Positions 47,601 to 54,971 of a stretch of DNA of 64,000 bases are shown here, in pieces (the stretch's first letter is position 1; every line of letters begins with the position of its first letter). Under the pieces are notes generated by a model that saw only the letters and a list, made by a program, of their open reading frames with translations, was not told the origin of the DNA and searched no databases. The position numbers and the translations under genes are program-made. This stretch comes from Pelobacter propionicus DSM 2379 (GTDB lineage: Bacteria; Desulfobacterota; Desulfuromonadia; Geobacterales; Pseudopelobacteraceae): positions 2,737,501-2,801,500 of the forward strand of contig NC_008609.1 of NCBI RefSeq assembly GCF_000015045.1, in the 5' to 3' direction.

Positions 47601-48382
47601 GGGCCGATGAGCTGGCCAGGGATGAGACCTCGATCACGACCCGCCTGCGGGACCGCCAGGAAACCCTGCGAAGGGAGACTGAACGGAACCTGACCGCCAA
47701 GTCGCTGGAGCAGATCCATGAGGAGCATGCCGCCCTGGCCTCCCAGTTGGGTGAACTCCAGAAGGAACTGGGGGCGATCGACCAGCAGCTGCGCCAGCAT
47801 GCCGAACAGCTGCAACGTCACCAGAGCCGGCTGCAGGAGATTCGGCAGCAGGGACACGAGTGCCAGCGCTGGGAGCTGCTGCGCAGCCTGATCGGATCCA
47901 GCGATGGCAAGAAGTTCCGCAACTTCGCCCAGGGGCTGACCTTCGAGCTGATGGTGGCCCATGCCAACCGCCAGTTGAGCAAGATGAGCGACCGCTACAT
48001 ACTGGTGCGCGACACAGCCGAACCGCTGGAGTTGAACGTGATCGACAACTACCAGGCCGGCGAGATCCGCTCCACCAAGAACCTGTCCGGCGGCGAGAGC
48101 TTCATCGTCAGCCTGGCCCTCTCCCTGGGGCTGTCCAGAATGGCCAGCCGCAACGTGCGGGTTGATTCGCTGTTCCTGGACGAGGGGTTCGGCACCCTGG
48201 ACGAGGACGCCCTGGAGACGGCCCTGGAAACCCTGGCCGGTCTGCAGCAGGAGGGGAAGCTGATCGGCATCATCTCCCACGTGCCGGCGCTGAAGGAGCG
48301 CATCGGCGCCCGCATCCAGGTTGAGGCCGGCAACGGCGGGCGCAGCACCTTAAGCGGGCCGGGCTGCCGACGCGTTTCCTGA
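44690..48382 (+). CDS. sbcC: Exonuclease SbcCD, ATPase subunit SbcC
   Basis: A 1230-residue SMC-like ATPase. Walker A is AITGPTGAGKTTILDAI near residue 37. Long coiled coils flank a zinc hook CPLCG (Cys600, Cys603). The C-terminal lobe has the ABC signature LSGGESFIVSLALSLGLS and Walker B LFLDEGFGTLDEDAL. Length is somewhat above the E. coli protein. The coiled-coil arms tether two DNA ends while SbcD cuts. The Gln/Arg/Glu-rich arms produce many long false readings on the other strand. Confidence 0.95.
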   Translation: MKILRLSFRNLNSLAGDWDLDLTHPAYVSSGIFAITGPTGAGKTTILDAICLALYGQTPRLGRITQGENEIMSRQSGDCSAEVEFETGHGRFRCHWSQHRSRRRPDGQLQQPRHEIAEAESGKILESRLKGVATRVEEVTGMDFDRFTRSMLLAQGGFAAFLQARPDERAPILEQITGTAIYSRISIKVHERTTEERNRLTEMRAELEGIRLLSPEEEQELLLAKTERKQRESTLNSEAGAIRETLAWQERIALLQQELLQLDNEQQAFQERREAAAPQLEKLALAGRALKLGGDHAHLLLLRSQQQEEQTELRTAMERLPRLQSQWQEAFEGLERADAGCAQARQTQEREAELIRLTRELDLRIGGLQAQLRDLTAETEATRRQASGYRLAMEGYHRRMTESGEELRHVAAFLEEQHADAGLVEALTGIEQQLKGLGTTVRQHDEIRAAREQQAAVLEDATRSFARTEEQWHKAHTAATEAEERLATIRGQRQALLKGRELSAWRDETQFLAGRLTRLESIGQLLERIEENGHRLTELRGRQHELEQRQQALILRERSLAGECQLRERIVRELQDKLLLLNRVRSLEEDRKQLVDGVACPLCGATRHPYAAGTVPQPDQARQELETALEESGKAGELLSRVRQEQVAVQKDLQRAGQDRGELEARLLDDRTIRDNASHELGIGPEADQAADGQAWTLLIDRETRACRERLAERLAVIREGERQEGDERGAGELVERLKGELAARDQARLSARLGRESAQTERMRLEQQVAALGAERDRVLEEMGRVLAPFGIPEIAPTGGDELLAALTGRRDAYVRHLRARDLLERGRTECAAEGEKQRALLAETERALCDREQQLREMTAHRGALVEQRLERYGERDPDKEEKRLADALRQADKRREQALREQSRLQDELGGLKQQIERMTSSRDRRGEEISRREAAFLAQLQESGFSDETAYLHACLPQERFDELTRWADELARDETSITTRLRDRQETLRRETERNLTAKSLEQIHEEHAALASQLGELQKELGAIDQQLRQHAEQLQRHQSRLQEIRQQGHECQRWELLRSLIGSSDGKKFRNFAQGLTFELMVAHANRQLSKMSDRYILVRDTAEPLELNVIDNYQAGEIRSTKNLSGGESFIVSLALSLGLSRMASRNVRVDSLFLDEGFGTLDEDALETALETLAGLQQEGKLIGIISHVPALKERIGARIQVEAGNGGRSTLSGPGCRRVS

Positions 48383-48510
48383 GGCGCCGACGATTCAGAG
48401 GATCTGCCCGCCCTCCCGTCTTGCCACGGGGCGCTGATGCTGCTATCGTTGTGCGCCGGACCGGGCAGCGCCCGGCTTCAATCACAAAAAAACCATGGGA
48501 GATCATAGAC

Positions 48511-49302
48511 ATGCATGTGGAAACCGTTGTCGCCGAATCATGGGATCACCTCCAGCACGAACTGTTTGCCGATTCATGGAACGAGGATCTGCGGCGCTTC
48601 CGGTCACGGGTGGCCTTCCGCGGCCTTTCCGACAGCAGTTACCGCCTGGAGACGACCCTGATGCGCATGGGAGGTCCCTTTGCCGAGCTGGAGCGGCACA
48701 TGCTGCGCAATTTCAAGAAGTACGCCCACCGCAACGTGGTGGAAGCGGACTCCCTCTGGCACTGGCTCTCCGTTGCCCAGCATTACGGCCTGCCAACGCG
48801 GGTGATGGACTGGACCTACTCCCCCTTCGTGGCCATGCACTTCGCCACGGGCGACCTGGAGAAATTCGACCGCGACGGCGCCATCTGGTCGGTGAACTAC
48901 GTAAAGGCCCACGAACGCCTCCCCCGGCGCCTGCGGGAATGGGTGGAGCAGGAGGGAGCCAACGTGCTGACCGTTGAATTGTTGTCGGACGTGGTCAACT
49001 CCCTGCACGAACTGGATACCCTAGACAGCGAGAAGGTGCTGATCTTCTTCGAGCCCCCCTCCATTGACGACCGCATCGTCAACCAGTACGCCTTCTGTTC
49101 GGTCATGTCCGACCCGCGCCTGGTGCTGGACGACTGGCTCTGCACCCACCCCGGCATCGCCCGCAAGATCGTCATTCCGGCGGCTCTGAAGTGGGAGGTG
49201 CGCGACAAGCTGGACCAGGCCAACATCAACGAGCGGGTGCTCTTCCCCGGCCTGGACGGCCTCAGCCGCTGGCTCAAGCGCCACTACTCCCCCCGGCGCT
49301 GA
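48511..49302 (+). CDS. FRG domain-containing protein
   Basis: A 263-residue protein. Its N-terminal half carries the FRG domain: VAFRGLSDSSYRLETTLMR, then LSVAQHYGLPTRVMDWTYSPFVAMHFA, with an invariant FRG and the H-Y-G-x-P-T-R-x-D-W block. The domain's biochemical role is not settled. The start at 48511 has GGGAG upstream. It follows sbcC by 130 bp and may share its transcript. FRG proteins often occur in phage-defence or toxin settings, so a DNA-end or defence link with SbcCD is a guess only. Confidence 0.82.
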   Translation: MHVETVVAESWDHLQHELFADSWNEDLRRFRSRVAFRGLSDSSYRLETTLMRMGGPFAELERHMLRNFKKYAHRNVVEADSLWHWLSVAQHYGLPTRVMDWTYSPFVAMHFATGDLEKFDRDGAIWSVNYVKAHERLPRRLREWVEQEGANVLTVELLSDVVNSLHELDTLDSEKVLIFFEPPSIDDRIVNQYAFCSVMSDPRLVLDDWLCTHPGIARKIVIPAALKWEVRDKLDQANINERVLFPGLDGLSRWLKRHYSPRR

Positions 49303-49338
49303 ACTCACTGCGTTCTACCAGATCCATCCCCACTGCCC

Positions 49339-49363
49339 TGTGGGGCACGCACCGTGCCCCACA
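49339..49363 (+). terminator. Hairpin after the FRG gene
   Basis: TGTGGGGCACG and CGTGCCCCACA form an 11-bp perfect stem with a 3-base loop, 37 bases after the stop codon. No T-tract follows, so termination is uncertain. Confidence 0.45.
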
Positions 49364-49527
49364 CGCCCTTCCCCGCGGAACTACTGCCGCACCTCTTGCT
49401 TTGCAAGAAACAAACGTTACACTACTCCATATAAAAACATTTAATAGCCAATACTTCACCAGCAGCGAATCAGGGGCCATCACAAGCCGCTGAAGCAGTC
49501 CACAAAGCAACAGACATATACAATTCC

Positions 49528-49612
49528 GGTAATCGATACTACTAAACCATCCGCGAGGATGGGACGGAAAGCCCACAGGGTCTCCAGAAGACAGCCGGGT
49601 CGCCGAAATACC
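49528..49612 (+). ncRNA. GEMM-Ib riboswitch, predicted 3',3'-cGAMP type
   Basis: The 85-base segment matches the GEMM-I aptamer: outer stem GGTA...TACC, stem CCATCC-GCGA-GGATGG with the GNRA loop, the core GGGACGGAAAGCC, then a second arm around GGGTCTCCAGAAGACAGCCGGG and CGCCGAAA. It is very like the Geobacter cGAMP riboswitches I recall. Counting back from AAACC, the ligand-discriminating position (G20 in Vibrio Vc2) is A here, the change that shifts preference from c-di-GMP to 3',3'-cGAMP. It lies 160 bases before the peptidase gene. A short GC stem with TTGTTTTTT at about 49620-49645 could be the expression platform. Confidence 0.88.
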
Positions 49613-49773
49613 TGTTGCAGGGAGTCGGCCCCGGCTTGTTTTTTGGAGGGGGTATCGCTCCATCCGCCGAACCCGCTTCAGGTTGTATCCGTACCTTCGG
49701 GCGGTGTCACCCACAGGACGGAGGTTTCTCGCACGGCAGGAGCGGTCCTGTCGACAATCACAAGGAGGAAGGA

Positions 49774-51255
49774 ATGATGGCTGCCAGAATGTATGGAATG
49801 GTGTGTGGCCTGCTGTTTGTCTGGGCAGGCACGGTATGGGGCGCGGATACGGCCAGGATCACCCAGCTCGCAGGCACGGTTCACACGGACCTGCATCGCC
49901 TGGTCAAGGAACGGAAGATGAAGATAGCCGACGCGGTAACGCAACAGAAGGCCTTTCTGCTGCGCCAGGCCGAGGTCAAAGAGGTTAAGCAGTTACGGGG
50001 CAACAACCTCATGGTCCACTTCAAGGACGGCAACGAACTGCTCATGCTGCTGGGAGAGGATCGGCTCGGCTCGGCTGACACCATAACAATCGCGCAAGCG
50101 CAGCAGGATGTCCTGAAACCGGTGCCCCAGGTGATCATCCCCGAGCGCGAGGTCAATCGTGACGTACTGCAGCGTCTGCTCCCCTGCGCTCCCAAGAGCA
50201 ACAAGGCGCTGATCTTCGACTGCCTGGAAGACGACGCAAACGTGGTATCGCCGAAGATCTGGACCCAGGTCAAATCGGACCTGGAATCCCTGGGCTACAC
50301 GGTGACCACCAAGCTGAACAACAACGCCAACCTGGCCAATGCAGCACTGATCGATGACGGCGAGTACGGCGTCGTCCTCATGCGCGGACACGGCGGCGAC
50401 ATGGGCGGCGACTTCGGCTTCCTGGTCCGCCCCTGGTACACCAGCTATCCCCCGGCCAACAGTGGCTATACCGGAACCGTTCGCGCCAGCGCATACAACC
50501 ACGCCGCCGGCGCGACCCAGTTCGGCTACATCATCACCGGCAGCTTCAGCTCCAGCTACTGGAACAACAAGGCATTCCCCTCCACCATATTCTTCCTGGA
50601 GAGCTGCCATGGCGCCGACCCCGGCGCGCTGCCGGGCATGCCGACCTGGACGACCAATCACGGCGCATCGGTCTGGCTCGGCTGGAACGAGTCGGTCTCC
50701 TTCAACTGTGGCGACAACGGCACCGACCTCTTCTTCCAGAAGATGAAGGAACAGGCATCGGTGGGCGACGCGGTAGCCGCCGTCTATGCCACAGGATGCC
50801 GCCCCCCCGAACTGGTGGCCTTCCCCAACAGTAGGGGCAGGTGCCAGCTGGCTGTCTGGAAATCCGATCCCAACGAGACTAGCGTGATCGACGCCCGGGA
50901 TTTCAAGCTGATCAGGCTGGTATCCGACGGCTCCCGACTCTACTCCACCATCACCTTCTACGGTGCTCCCTCCTTTGACGAGTTCTTCTTCTATGCCGAC
51001 ACCGGCGGAACCGCGGCGGCCGAGGTGCTGGTAAAGTGCCGTCCGGGCAGCTTCGACGTCTACAAGCAGACATCACCCGGACTGTTCACGAACAAGGTGC
51101 ACAGCGGCACTCCCAGCATCAGCGGCAACAGCTACAGCATCAGCGTTCCCTGGAACACCTCCTACGGGACCGCGAGCCAGGTCAAGGTATGGCTCTATGA
51201 CATGACCGGCAGGGACCGGCTGCCCGACAGCGGCAGCGTTACTCTGAAGAAGTAG
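49774..51255 (+). CDS. Secreted caspase-like (clan CD, C25-like) cysteine peptidase
   Basis: A 493-residue exported protein. Residues 1-23 are a signal peptide. Residues 30-100 form a small N-terminal domain ending in LMVHFKDGNELLMLLGEDRL. Residues 140-345 look like a caspase/gingipain fold: the His is in VVLMRGHGGDMG (His206) and the Cys in TIFFLESCHG (Cys278) after a hydrophobic strand, followed by NHGASVWLGWNESVSF. About 130 residues of beta-rich C-terminal domain follow. The start has AAGGAGGAAGG upstream. Expression should respond to the riboswitch in the 5' leader. Target unknown; family assignment rests on motif order, not overall similarity. Confidence 0.72.
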   Translation: MMAARMYGMVCGLLFVWAGTVWGADTARITQLAGTVHTDLHRLVKERKMKIADAVTQQKAFLLRQAEVKEVKQLRGNNLMVHFKDGNELLMLLGEDRLGSADTITIAQAQQDVLKPVPQVIIPEREVNRDVLQRLLPCAPKSNKALIFDCLEDDANVVSPKIWTQVKSDLESLGYTVTTKLNNNANLANAALIDDGEYGVVLMRGHGGDMGGDFGFLVRPWYTSYPPANSGYTGTVRASAYNHAAGATQFGYIITGSFSSSYWNNKAFPSTIFFLESCHGADPGALPGMPTWTTNHGASVWLGWNESVSFNCGDNGTDLFFQKMKEQASVGDAVAAVYATGCRPPELVAFPNSRGRCQLAVWKSDPNETSVIDARDFKLIRLVSDGSRLYSTITFYGAPSFDEFFFYADTGGTAAAEVLVKCRPGSFDVYKQTSPGLFTNKVHSGTPSISGNSYSISVPWNTSYGTASQVKVWLYDMTGRDRLPDSGSVTLKK

Positions 51256-51270
51256 ATTCCGACCAGCAGC

Positions 51271-51306
51271 GGGCAGGGGGCGCGTCAAGCCCCCTGCCCT
51301 CGTTTT
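51271..51306 (+). terminator. Intercistronic terminator after the caspase-like peptidase gene
   Basis: GGGCAGGGGG and CCCCCTGCCC form a 10-bp GC stem with a 9-base loop, followed by TCGTTTT. It ends just before the lipoprotein ribosome site and may lower expression of the downstream genes relative to the peptidase. Confidence 0.65.
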
Positions 51307-51320
51307 CCGGGAGATGCGCC

Positions 51321-51635
51321 ATGAAGAGAGTGAGCTCCGTATCGTTGGCAATCGTTCTGTTGATCGCCTCGGCATGCTCGGCCGGATCCGGAACAGGGGA
51401 GGAATCCGCCGGCAACCTGTCACCGGAAACGGTGGCGCGCAAGGCCGAGAGCAGCTTCGGGGAATTCCTGGACACCCATGGGGGAGATCGCAAGGCGGCA
51501 ACGGAACGCACCGCCGCGTACCTGAAGACACTGCCGGGGGTGAAGGAGGTCAGGGTGCGCGGCAGCGACAGCTTGCTGGTCATCATGGCCGACGGCAACG
51601 AGCTGATGGTGTTGCTCGGGCGGGACAGGCTCTGA
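51321..51635 (+). CDS. Lipoprotein duplicating the peptidase N-terminal domain
   Basis: A 104-residue protein with a lipoprotein signal peptide (LLIASAC, lipidated Cys19). The rest is similar to the N-terminal domain of the peptidase encoded just upstream: VKEVRVRGSDSLLVIMADGN with ELMVLLGRDRL here, against VKEVKQLRGNNLMVHFKDGN with ELLMLLGEDRL there. It ends exactly where that domain ends. Stand-alone copies of protease prodomains often inhibit or chaperone the enzyme; that role is inferred. It should sit on the periplasmic face of a membrane. GGGAG lies 7 bases before the ATG. Confidence 0.75.
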   Translation: MKRVSSVSLAIVLLIASACSAGSGTGEESAGNLSPETVARKAESSFGEFLDTHGGDRKAATERTAAYLKTLPGVKEVRVRGSDSLLVIMADGNELMVLLGRDRL

Positions 51636-51717
51636 AGGTGCGCGGCTCATGCTTTCAAAGGGGAGCGAATGATCCCATGACCCGAGACCGGCCGTTTTCC
51701 AGCCCCATGCATACGCT

Positions 51718-52296
51718 ATGAACGCAGCCCCCCACCTTGCCGCCCTGATCGTTTCGATTCTTCTGGCAGCTTCCGGCCTGGCCGCGGAAGCTGCCCCCAC
51801 GGATCAACAAACAAGCCAGGATCCCGCCGCTTCCCGCCCCGCCGCACCCTATATCATTGAGATAAGCATCAGCCGCACCCTGCTGACCCTCTACGAGCGG
51901 CATGGTACCGGGAAAATGTTCCCCGTCGCACAATACCGGGTGGGCAGCGCCATGAGAGGACTCACAACCTATCCCCTCGGCCCAGGCAGGGTGACCGCCA
52001 TCCAGTTTGACCCCTGGTGGCACCCCACCGCCTACTCCCGCCAGGTATTTCGGGAACGGGGCATCAGCCTCCCTCGCGCGGTCCCGCCCGGCCACCCCCT
52101 GAACTACATGGGGCCGTTCAAGATATCCCTGTCCCACCGCACATGGAAAGGGGCCATCTACCGCATCCATGGCAACAACAACCCCAGGCGGGTGGGCCGG
52201 CGGGTGACGGGCGGCTGCTTCGTCATGCACAACAGGGACGGACTGGAACTGGCCCGCAGGATCAGGGTGGGGACGGTGGTGAACATCGTACCGTGA
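51718..52296 (+). CDS. L,D-transpeptidase (YkuD domain)
   Basis: A 192-residue exported protein: signal peptide 1-26, a short Ala/Pro/Gln linker, then a YkuD domain. The active-site region is YRIHGNNNP (His151) and VTGGCFVMHNRD (Cys167), a variant of the usual SHGCIRM. The domain makes 3-3 cross-links or attaches proteins to peptidoglycan. It follows the lipoprotein by 82 bp on the same strand and probably shares the riboswitch-controlled transcript when the intergenic terminator is passed. Confidence 0.85.
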   Translation: MNAAPHLAALIVSILLAASGLAAEAAPTDQQTSQDPAASRPAAPYIIEISISRTLLTLYERHGTGKMFPVAQYRVGSAMRGLTTYPLGPGRVTAIQFDPWWHPTAYSRQVFRERGISLPRAVPPGHPLNYMGPFKISLSHRTWKGAIYRIHGNNNPRRVGRRVTGGCFVMHNRDGLELARRIRVGTVVNIVP

Positions 52297-52427
52297 GAGG
52301 GAGGACAGGCGGGAGAGAGCTTCTTGATTGAGCGGCACGCTGGCGAGGAACGCACCGGCGTGGACCAATTTCAGCTACATGCCATCGACTGCGCGTTTCC
52401 GAGAGGCTACGGCGCCGACTGCACGCA

Positions 52428-53774
52428 TCAGCGTTTCAAGAGCATATGCAGCCGTCTGGTCATGCGAACGATCTGCGGCCAGTCGTTACGGGTAATATCC
52501 TGCCCGTGGGCAAGGTTGTTGCGGAGCGATTCCAGCTCCTTGATGACTTTCTTCGTCGCCGCTGCGGACGCAAAGCCGGATTCTTTGAATGTAGCAACGC
52601 GCAGCATGGCCACCGCCATCTTGTCCGAAAACTGGAGGCAGTCCAGCAGATCACCTCCCAGCTTGCGTCTCGTCCGCTCTTCAAGCAACTGCCGCGCCTT
52701 ATTCAGGCGCCCCTCGCTGACAAACTCCTGCCACGCTCCGTCGGGAAGGTGCCTGCGGATGCTCTCCACAACGGCCATCTCCACGAGAATGATCATCCCG
52801 AACAGCCACATGCGCACCACCGGCTTTTCGACGTTAGGCCGGCCGACCACGCCGATAATGCTGCCATCCAGCAGGACGAAGCAGTAGGAGAAACTGCTCA
52901 GGACATGGATCACGTCGGAGAGGGAATCCTCAAGCTGCACGGTCTGCTGCGGCAATATGGGGTGCGCCACCGGAACAGGGGAGCCGGGGTGCAGGTCGTC
53001 CGACAGGAGGTAGCCGACGATTGAACCTTCTTCTCGAATACCGACCACCGAGCAGTTGTGCCGACCACAGGCCTGTCGCATGCCCTCCGGATCGCCCCCC
53101 CCATCAAAGGAGAGCAGCGGTTCAAAGATATCCCGGGCCGTGAAGGCCTCGATTAACAGGCGAATCCCCCGATAGCGGCTGAACAGCTCGACCTCCTGGG
53201 GCGAAGACTCGATCCCGTCGGATTGTTCAGACAGGGATGAGCTTTCGACCACCCCCAGTGTGCGGGCGCATTTTTCCACGACCCGCCCGGCCCGCTCGTA
53301 CAGGATGGCATCCCCCTCGTGCAGTACGGCCAGCAGGGCCATCATCTCCACGATGTAGACCCGGCCGAAGCGCTCGTCATGCTTGCAGATATCCTGGCTG
53401 TTGACTATCAGGTCGGCAAGCTTGACGGTCTTGGCCCGTGGGGAGGCCAGTGCCAGATGCCGGCGGTCGATCTCCTTTCGCGCCGCGCGGTTGCCGTCAC
53501 TGGGCTTACTGACGTCGGTCAGCTCCGTGACCAGACAGGCAACGCCGGGCCCGAAATCACGGCTGATATCCTCGAAGGTGGCCGGTGTATCCTCCAGCGT
53601 GTCATGAAGCCAGGCAGAAGCTATGGTTTCAGGGTCATCGGTGACCGACGCCACCAGATCGGCAACCGCCTTGAGATGGACATCATAGGGCTGCAAGATG
53701 TACTTGAGGCGCTGATTGATGCGGGCATGATTCTGCACCGCATGGGCTCTGGCACGTTCAACAAGGTCATTCAC
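52428..53774 (-). CDS. HD-domain (SpoT-hydrolase-like) protein with CBS region and HEPN-like tail
   Basis: A 448-residue protein of three parts. Residues 1-170 resemble the RelA/SpoT-type hydrolase HD domain: LQPYDVHLKAVADLV, AWLHDTLEDT (His57-Asp58, Glu61-Asp62) and KTVKLADLIVN. Residues about 200-310 look like a CBS pair (ACGRHNCSVVGIREEGSIVGYLLSDDL and SFSYCFVLLDGSIIGVVGR). The last helices end in LRNNLAHG, an Rx4H motif like HEPN domains. A nucleotide-sensing alarmone hydrolase is possible. The start is GTG at 53774, with GGAGGG upstream. It follows the dipeptidase gene by 66 bp. Confidence 0.65.
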   Translation of the reverse strand: MNDLVERARAHAVQNHARINQRLKYILQPYDVHLKAVADLVASVTDDPETIASAWLHDTLEDTPATFEDISRDFGPGVACLVTELTDVSKPSDGNRAARKEIDRRHLALASPRAKTVKLADLIVNSQDICKHDERFGRVYIVEMMALLAVLHEGDAILYERAGRVVEKCARTLGVVESSSLSEQSDGIESSPQEVELFSRYRGIRLLIEAFTARDIFEPLLSFDGGGDPEGMRQACGRHNCSVVGIREEGSIVGYLLSDDLHPGSPVPVAHPILPQQTVQLEDSLSDVIHVLSSFSYCFVLLDGSIIGVVGRPNVEKPVVRMWLFGMIILVEMAVVESIRRHLPDGAWQEFVSEGRLNKARQLLEERTRRKLGGDLLDCLQFSDKMAVAMLRVATFKESGFASAAATKKVIKELESLRNNLAHGQDITRNDWPQIVRMTRRLHMLLKR

Positions 53775-53840
53775 TGTGGCGTTCCCTCCTGTCCCGTCTT
53801 CCGACTCCCCTGACGGCGCTCTCCCCAAAAGATGACCGCA

Positions 53841-54875
53841 TCAGACAAAAGCTCTCCCTGACGGCACCCCATCCAGGCAGGAGCCTACGGGGAAATGCCT
53901 TCCGTCCACCGAAGAATCGGTGAGCAGACGTCGAAAAAAACGGAACCAGTTGCCCCCCATGATCCCCGCCACCGCCTCCTCGCCGTAACCGGCCCGCTCC
54001 AGCATCTCCCCCAGCCGCGGCAGGCGGGAGTGGTCCTCCAACCCGTCGCATACCGAATCAAAACCGCCGAAATCCGAGCCGATGCCAACAGCCTCGGCCC
54101 CGTTGCGCTGGACCAGCCGATCGATCTGGGCAAAGACGGTCCTGATGTCGGCCCGTCCGTCAGGGGAGAGGATCTCCGGGGCAGCGGCGATACCGACAAC
54201 GCCGCCACGGGAGAGGATGGTTCTCACCTGTTCAGCCGACAGGTTGCGCGGAATGCGGAAGAATGAGCGCAGCCCGCCATGACTGCAGATCAGCGGGCCA
54301 CCGAACTGTTCGACCACATCCCGAAAGGCGGGCTCCGACAGATGGGCCGTGTCAATGGCAAACCCCAGGCGCTCCAGCTCCCGCAGCAGCTCCCGTCCTG
54401 CCGGGGTCAAGCCTTCCGGATGCTCCACACCGTTGCCATCGGCCAGTCTGTTGCGCCCCCCGTGGGTCAGACCGACCACACTGAAGCCGCGCCGTTTCAG
54501 TTCCTCCACGGGGAACTCCAGCAGCGCATCCCCGTTTTCCAGGAGCCTGAGGCAACCCGACGCATCTTCTCCCCGCCAGCATGCCGCAAGTTCCCGTGGA
54601 GTCCTGATCGGAGCCAGCCCATCAAGGTAGGTGTCGGCATACTCCAGCAGAGAGCGAAGGTGGGCGGATGCCGTGACAGGGCCGTTGTGGCTGTCGGGAC
54701 AGTAGAAGGCGGAAACCATCACCCGCACCTCCCCCTCCCGGAGCCGGGGAATGCTGACCCAGGCATGGGGCAGATCAACAAGACGGGTGTTCGGATGCCT
54801 GGCCATGAGGTGGTGGAGCAGGTCAACATGGGCATCGATAACCGGCCAAGGCCGCTTTGGGTCGCAACGTTTCAT
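53841..54875 (-). CDS. Membrane dipeptidase (peptidase M19, renal dipeptidase family)
   Basis: A 344-residue M19 metallopeptidase: first zinc motif VIDAHVDLLHH near the N-terminus, GLTHGGRNRLADG, CSHGGLRSFFR, and AVGIGSDFGGFD near residue 270. The family cleaves L-L and L-D dipeptides. No signal peptide is seen, so it is probably cytoplasmic. It follows the Cys-repeat precursor gene by 96 bp, with a terminator between them. In this setting it may trim leader or core fragments of the modified peptide, which is inference. Confidence 0.85.
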   Translation of the reverse strand: MKRCDPKRPWPVIDAHVDLLHHLMARHPNTRLVDLPHAWVSIPRLREGEVRVMVSAFYCPDSHNGPVTASAHLRSLLEYADTYLDGLAPIRTPRELAACWRGEDASGCLRLLENGDALLEFPVEELKRRGFSVVGLTHGGRNRLADGNGVEHPEGLTPAGRELLRELERLGFAIDTAHLSEPAFRDVVEQFGGPLICSHGGLRSFFRIPRNLSAEQVRTILSRGGVVGIAAAPEILSPDGRADIRTVFAQIDRLVQRNGAEAVGIGSDFGGFDSVCDGLEDHSRLPRLGEMLERAGYGEEAVAGIMGGNWFRFFRRLLTDSSVDGRHFPVGSCLDGVPSGRAFV

Positions 54876-54917
54876 TTGTTCATCGCCTTCGTTTCCTCCT
54901 GCGGGAAGAGGTCGGGC

Positions 54918-54958
54918 AAAAAAAGGGCGGGCGGACCGGAATATCGATCCGCCCGCCC
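54918..54958 (-). terminator. Terminator between the precursor-peptide gene and the dipeptidase gene
   Basis: On the minus strand GGGCGGGCGGA and TCCGCCCGCCC form an 11-bp GC stem with a 12-base loop, followed by seven T residues. Lying 13 bases after the precursor stop codon, it should make most transcripts end there. Confidence 0.88.
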
Positions 54959-54971
54959 GCTCTGGCGCTCA

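Noticed and set aside
46646-48280. A 540-codon minus-strand reading frame inside sbcC
   Set aside because: It is antisense to the SbcC coiled coil and C-terminal ATPase lobe; its Leu/Gln-rich composition is the complement of the coiled-coil codons.
49660-49773. A second riboswitch between the GEMM aptamer and the peptidase start
   Set aside because: GGTGTCACCCACAGGACGGAGG looks GEMM-like at first, but the conserved core and the second arm are missing.
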